From contig SYDD01000046.1 of NCBI GenBank assembly GCA_005786775.1, positions 1-8,753 of the forward strand: a stretch of 8,753 nucleotides of DNA, written 5' to 3'. Each line of letters starts with the position of its first letter. Position 1 is the first letter of the stretch. The DNA is from Opitutaceae bacterium (GTDB lineage Bacteria; Verrucomicrobiota; Verrucomicrobiia; Opitutales; Opitutaceae). Shown one piece after another: positions 6,575 to 8,753 of this stretch. The position numbers and the translations under genes were made by a program. The notes below the pieces were generated by a model. It saw nothing but the letters and a program-made list of their open reading frames with translations. It had not been told where the DNA came from and ran no database searches.

Positions 6575-7759
6575 ATGACCGACGACGTTGAAGCCGCCCC
6601 CACCGCGCCTGCCGCGGCCCGCCACCTCGCCCCGGGCGACGTGGGGCTGGTGGCGCCACGGGACTACACCCACGCGGCAGACTTCACCTTTCGGGGCGGG
6701 CAGGTGCTGCCGGGCTTCACCCTCCGCTATGAGACCTACGGCGAGCTCAATGCGGCGCGCGATAACGCGATCGTTATCTGCCATGCGCTCAGCGGCGACC
6801 ATCACTGCGCGGGTTGGCACTCGCCGGACGACCGTAAGCCGGGCTGGTGGAACAACCTGATCGGCCCGGGGAAGGCGGTCGACACCCGGCGTTTCTTCGT
6901 CGTCTGCGCCAACGTCCTCGGCGGCTGCCAAGGATCGACCGGCCCGTCCTCACCTAATCCCGCCACCGGCCGGCCCTATGGTGCCGCCTTCCCGCCAGTC
7001 ACCATCCCAGACATGGTACGCGCCCAGCGGCGGCTGCTCGACCACCTCGGCGTCGCGGCGGTGCACGCGGTGATCGGCGGCTCGATGGGTGGGATGCTCG
7101 CGCTGCAGTTCGCGATTGAATACCCGCGGCTGGTGCGGCGCGTGCTCGCGATGGCCACCACGGGTCGGGAGAGCGCCCAGGCGATCGCCTTCAATGAGGT
7201 TGGGCGGCAGGCGATTATGCAGGACCCGGCCTGGAACCGCGGCGATTATGCCGCCGGCGAGGGCCCGCGCGTGGGCCTAGCGATCGCCCGGATGATGGCG
7301 CACATCACTTACCTGTCCGACGCGTCGATGGACCGGAAGTTCGGCCGGCGGAAGCGCCGTGCGGCCGAAGCGGAGGCGTCTGCGTTCGACGTCCAATTCG
7401 AGGTTGAGGGCTACCTCCGGCACCAAGGCCAGAGCTTCATCAACCGGTTCGACGCGAACACCTACCTCTACATCACCCGCGCGCTTGACCAGTTCGACCT
7501 CGAGGAGGCGGCGGGCTCCCTCGAGGCGGCCTTCGCGCCGGTCGAGGCGGAGACGCTCATCGTCGGCTTCACCAGCGACTGGCTCTTCCCGCCCGAGCAG
7601 AATCGCGCGCTCGCCTTCGCCCTCCTGCGCGCCGGCAAGCGCGCCAGCTACGCCGAGCTCGCCACCGACCTCGGCCACGACTCCTTCCTCCTCGAGTCCG
7701 AGGAACTCTACGCTCTCGTCCGCGGCTTTCTCGATCGCCCCGCGACGCCCGTGCCCTGA
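6575..7759 (+). CDS. metX: Homoserine O-acyltransferase (MetX)
   Basis: This 394-residue alpha/beta-hydrolase-fold protein is MetX, which acylates L-homoserine with an acyl-CoA as the first committed step of methionine synthesis. The nucleophile elbow is G-G-S-M-G-G-M with S170. The other triad members are D335 (T-S-D-W-L-F-P-P) and H368 (L-G-H-D-S-F-L). The N-terminal L-R-Y-E-T-Y-G-E-L-N stretch (50-59), the N-V-L-G-G-C-Q-G-S-T-G-P stretch (113-124) and the Q-G-x-x-F-I-N-R-F-D-A-N stretch (284-295) are characteristic. The start is the ATG at 6575. Whether the donor is acetyl- or succinyl-CoA cannot be settled by eye; MetX enzymes of both kinds exist. It is 70 nt after the SDR and 12 nt before metW, so metX-metW is a tight pair. 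No upstream riboswitch (for example SAM) can be made out in the 70-nt gap. Confidence 0.96.
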   Translation: MTDDVEAAPTAPAAARHLAPGDVGLVAPRDYTHAADFTFRGGQVLPGFTLRYETYGELNAARDNAIVICHALSGDHHCAGWHSPDDRKPGWWNNLIGPGKAVDTRRFFVVCANVLGGCQGSTGPSSPNPATGRPYGAAFPPVTIPDMVRAQRRLLDHLGVAAVHAVIGGSMGGMLALQFAIEYPRLVRRVLAMATTGRESAQAIAFNEVGRQAIMQDPAWNRGDYAAGEGPRVGLAIARMMAHITYLSDASMDRKFGRRKRRAAEAEASAFDVQFEVEGYLRHQGQSFINRFDANTYLYITRALDQFDLEEAAGSLEAAFAPVEAETLIVGFTSDWLFPPEQNRALAFALLRAGKRASYAELATDLGHDSFLLESEELYALVRGFLDRPATPVP

Positions 7760-7771
7760 ACGATCTCTCCG

Positions 7772-8368
7772 ATGGAAAAACGCACCGTCGACATGCAGAT
7801 CATCGGGGACTGGGTGGAGCCCGGCACCCGCGTGCTCGACCTCGGCTGCGGCCAGGGCGACCTGCTCGCCTACCTGATGCAGACCAAGGGCGTCGCCGCC
7901 GTGGGCGTGGACCTCGACTTCAGCCGCATCGCCGCCTGCGTCCGCCGCGGCGTGTCCGCCTACCAAGGGGACATGACCACTCTGATGCGCGCGTTCCCCG
8001 AGCGGCACTTCGATCGGGTCATCTGCTCCCGCACCGTGCAGGAGCTGGCGGAACCCAAGGCAGTCATCCTCGAGGCGCTCCGCGTCGGCCGTGCGCTCAC
8101 GGTGGGCTTCGTCAACCACGGCTTCTGGAAGAACCGCATGGCGATGCTCCTCGGCGGCCGCAAGGTGCGCAACGAGGTCTACACCACGGCCTGGTTCGAG
8201 AGCCGCCCGGCCAACCCGGTGACGATCGCCGACTTCGAGGACTTCTGTGCCGCCCTCGGCATCCGCGTGACGCATCGCGCCCACCTCGCCGGCAACTGGC
8301 GCGACCCCTGCCCGTTCCTGCCGAACCTGCTGGCCGGTTACGCCCTGTACGACCTGACGCGCGCCTGA
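7772..8368 (+). CDS. metW: MetW, methyltransferase-fold methionine biosynthesis protein
   Basis: This 198-residue protein has a class I SAM-dependent methyltransferase fold with motif I L-D-L-G-C-G-Q-G-D-L-L (22-32) and V-D-L-D at the end of the second strand. It also shows the MetW-specific Q-G-D-M-T segment and the F-V-N-H-G-F-W-K-N-R region. MetW commonly sits next to metX and is associated with methionine synthesis in bacteria, probably as a partner of MetX; its exact reaction is not settled. The start is the ATG at 7772, 12 nt after the metX stop. Length is typical for the family. The pairing with metX, rather than any single residue, makes the name secure. It is the last complete gene of the plus-strand run. 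Confidence 0.93.
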   Translation: MEKRTVDMQIIGDWVEPGTRVLDLGCGQGDLLAYLMQTKGVAAVGVDLDFSRIAACVRRGVSAYQGDMTTLMRAFPERHFDRVICSRTVQELAEPKAVILEALRVGRALTVGFVNHGFWKNRMAMLLGGRKVRNEVYTTAWFESRPANPVTIADFEDFCAALGIRVTHRAHLAGNWRDPCPFLPNLLAGYALYDLTRA

Positions 8369-8436
8369 CCGGCGGCGGGCGCCCGGTTGGAAAAGCTGTT
8401 TGCACCCCGCCGGGCTTTGGTGCGTCCTGCCTTCGT

Positions 8437-8753
8437 ATGCTGACCCGTGTCCTGCCCCTCCTCGCGTTGGCCACCCTGCTCGCCGCCCCGGCGCGCGCCG
8501 CCAGCGATGTCCAGATCACCGCCGCCGACGACCGCTTGAAGATCACCGTCGCCGGCAAGCCCTTCACCGAATACATCTTCAAGGGGATGCCCCGCCCCAT
8601 CCTGTACCCGGTGCTCGCCGCCGACGGCACGGAGATGACCCGCCACTACCCGATGCGCAAGGGCGTGGCCGGCGAGGTCGAGGACCACCCGCACCACCGC
8701 TCCCTCTGGTTCACCCACGGCGACGTCAATGGCATCGATTTCTGGGCCGAGAA
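8437..8753 (+). CDS. DUF6807 (PmoA-like) family exported protein (partial, 3' end off window)
   Basis: The visible 105 residues begin with an ATG at 8437. A clear signal peptide follows: a positively charged R4, a hydrophobic core (V5 to P18), and a likely signal peptidase I site after A-R-A (19-21). The mature part matches DUF6807 (PF14100), the PmoA-like family, with R-P-I-L-Y-P-V-L (53-60) and the histidine-rich D-H-P-H-H-R-S-L-W-F-T-H-G-D motif (83-96). The family is common in Verrucomicrobiota, Planctomycetota and Bacteroidota, often near carbohydrate genes; its biochemical role is not established. The product should be periplasmic or secreted. It is truncated by the window, so length and C-terminal content cannot be judged. 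It follows metW by 68 nt, and its different theme suggests its own promoter. Confidence 0.85.
   Translation, partial: MLTRVLPLLALATLLAAPARAASDVQITAADDRLKITVAGKPFTEYIFKGMPRPILYPVLAADGTEMTRHYPMRKGVAGEVEDHPHHRSLWFTHGDVNGIDFWAE

Noticed and set aside
7277..8284. Minus-strand open frame of 335 codons opposite metX-metW
   Set aside because: Antisense shadow of two well-supported genes, with no recognisable domain.
8389..8403. Sigma-54-like GG...GC element before the DUF6807 gene
   Set aside because: The GG and GC are separated by 11 bases, not the required 10, and the -24 box beyond GG does not match.
8381..8415. Inverted repeat GCCCGG/CCGGGC as a terminator after metW
   Set aside because: The stem is only 6 bp with a 23-nt loop and just three T after it; this is expected by chance in GC-rich DNA.

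Overview
The window is very GC-rich and densely coded, with short intergenic gaps and mostly no Shine-Dalgarno sequences just before the starts. It looks like a chromosomal segment of a free-living Gram-negative bacterium. The gene content, a large sugar kinase/UDPGP-type fusion, metX-metW and a secreted DUF6807 (PmoA-like) protein, would fit an Opitutaceae-like Verrucomicrobiota. That placement is an inference from gene flavour, not from a marker gene. I see no RNA genes, mobile elements, CRISPR arrays or long repeats.

Left half, minus strand (1-4082). Two genes read leftwards from a divergent intergenic region. The first (3240-4082) encodes a GalU-like nucleotidyltransferase whose signature G-x-G-T-R loop is replaced. 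Nine bases after its stop, in the same frame, begins a very large gene (3230 to beyond the left edge). It joins a fucokinase-like GHMP kinase module to a eukaryotic-type UDPGP nucleotidyltransferase module. Together they look like a sugar activation or sugar-nucleotide unit, but both proteins have altered key loops, so the chemistry is uncertain.

Right half, plus strand (4226 to the right edge). Three genes suggest a pterin pathway: a 6-pyruvoyl-tetrahydropterin synthase-type protein with the animal-like C-x5-HGH signature, FolE2 (GTP cyclohydrolase IB), and an NADPH-type short-chain dehydrogenase that could be the reductase step. In this order they could take GTP to dihydroneopterin triphosphate, to 6-pyruvoyl-tetrahydropterin, to a biopterin-like cofactor. 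Next come metX and metW, the homoserine O-acyltransferase and its usual methyltransferase-fold partner in methionine synthesis. Last is the signal-peptide-bearing start of a DUF6807 protein cut by the window edge.

The two most interesting points are the kinase-UDPGP fusion paired with a degenerate GalU paralogue, and the possible bacterial tetrahydrobiopterin-type operon. No stretch over 300 bases lacks a gene.
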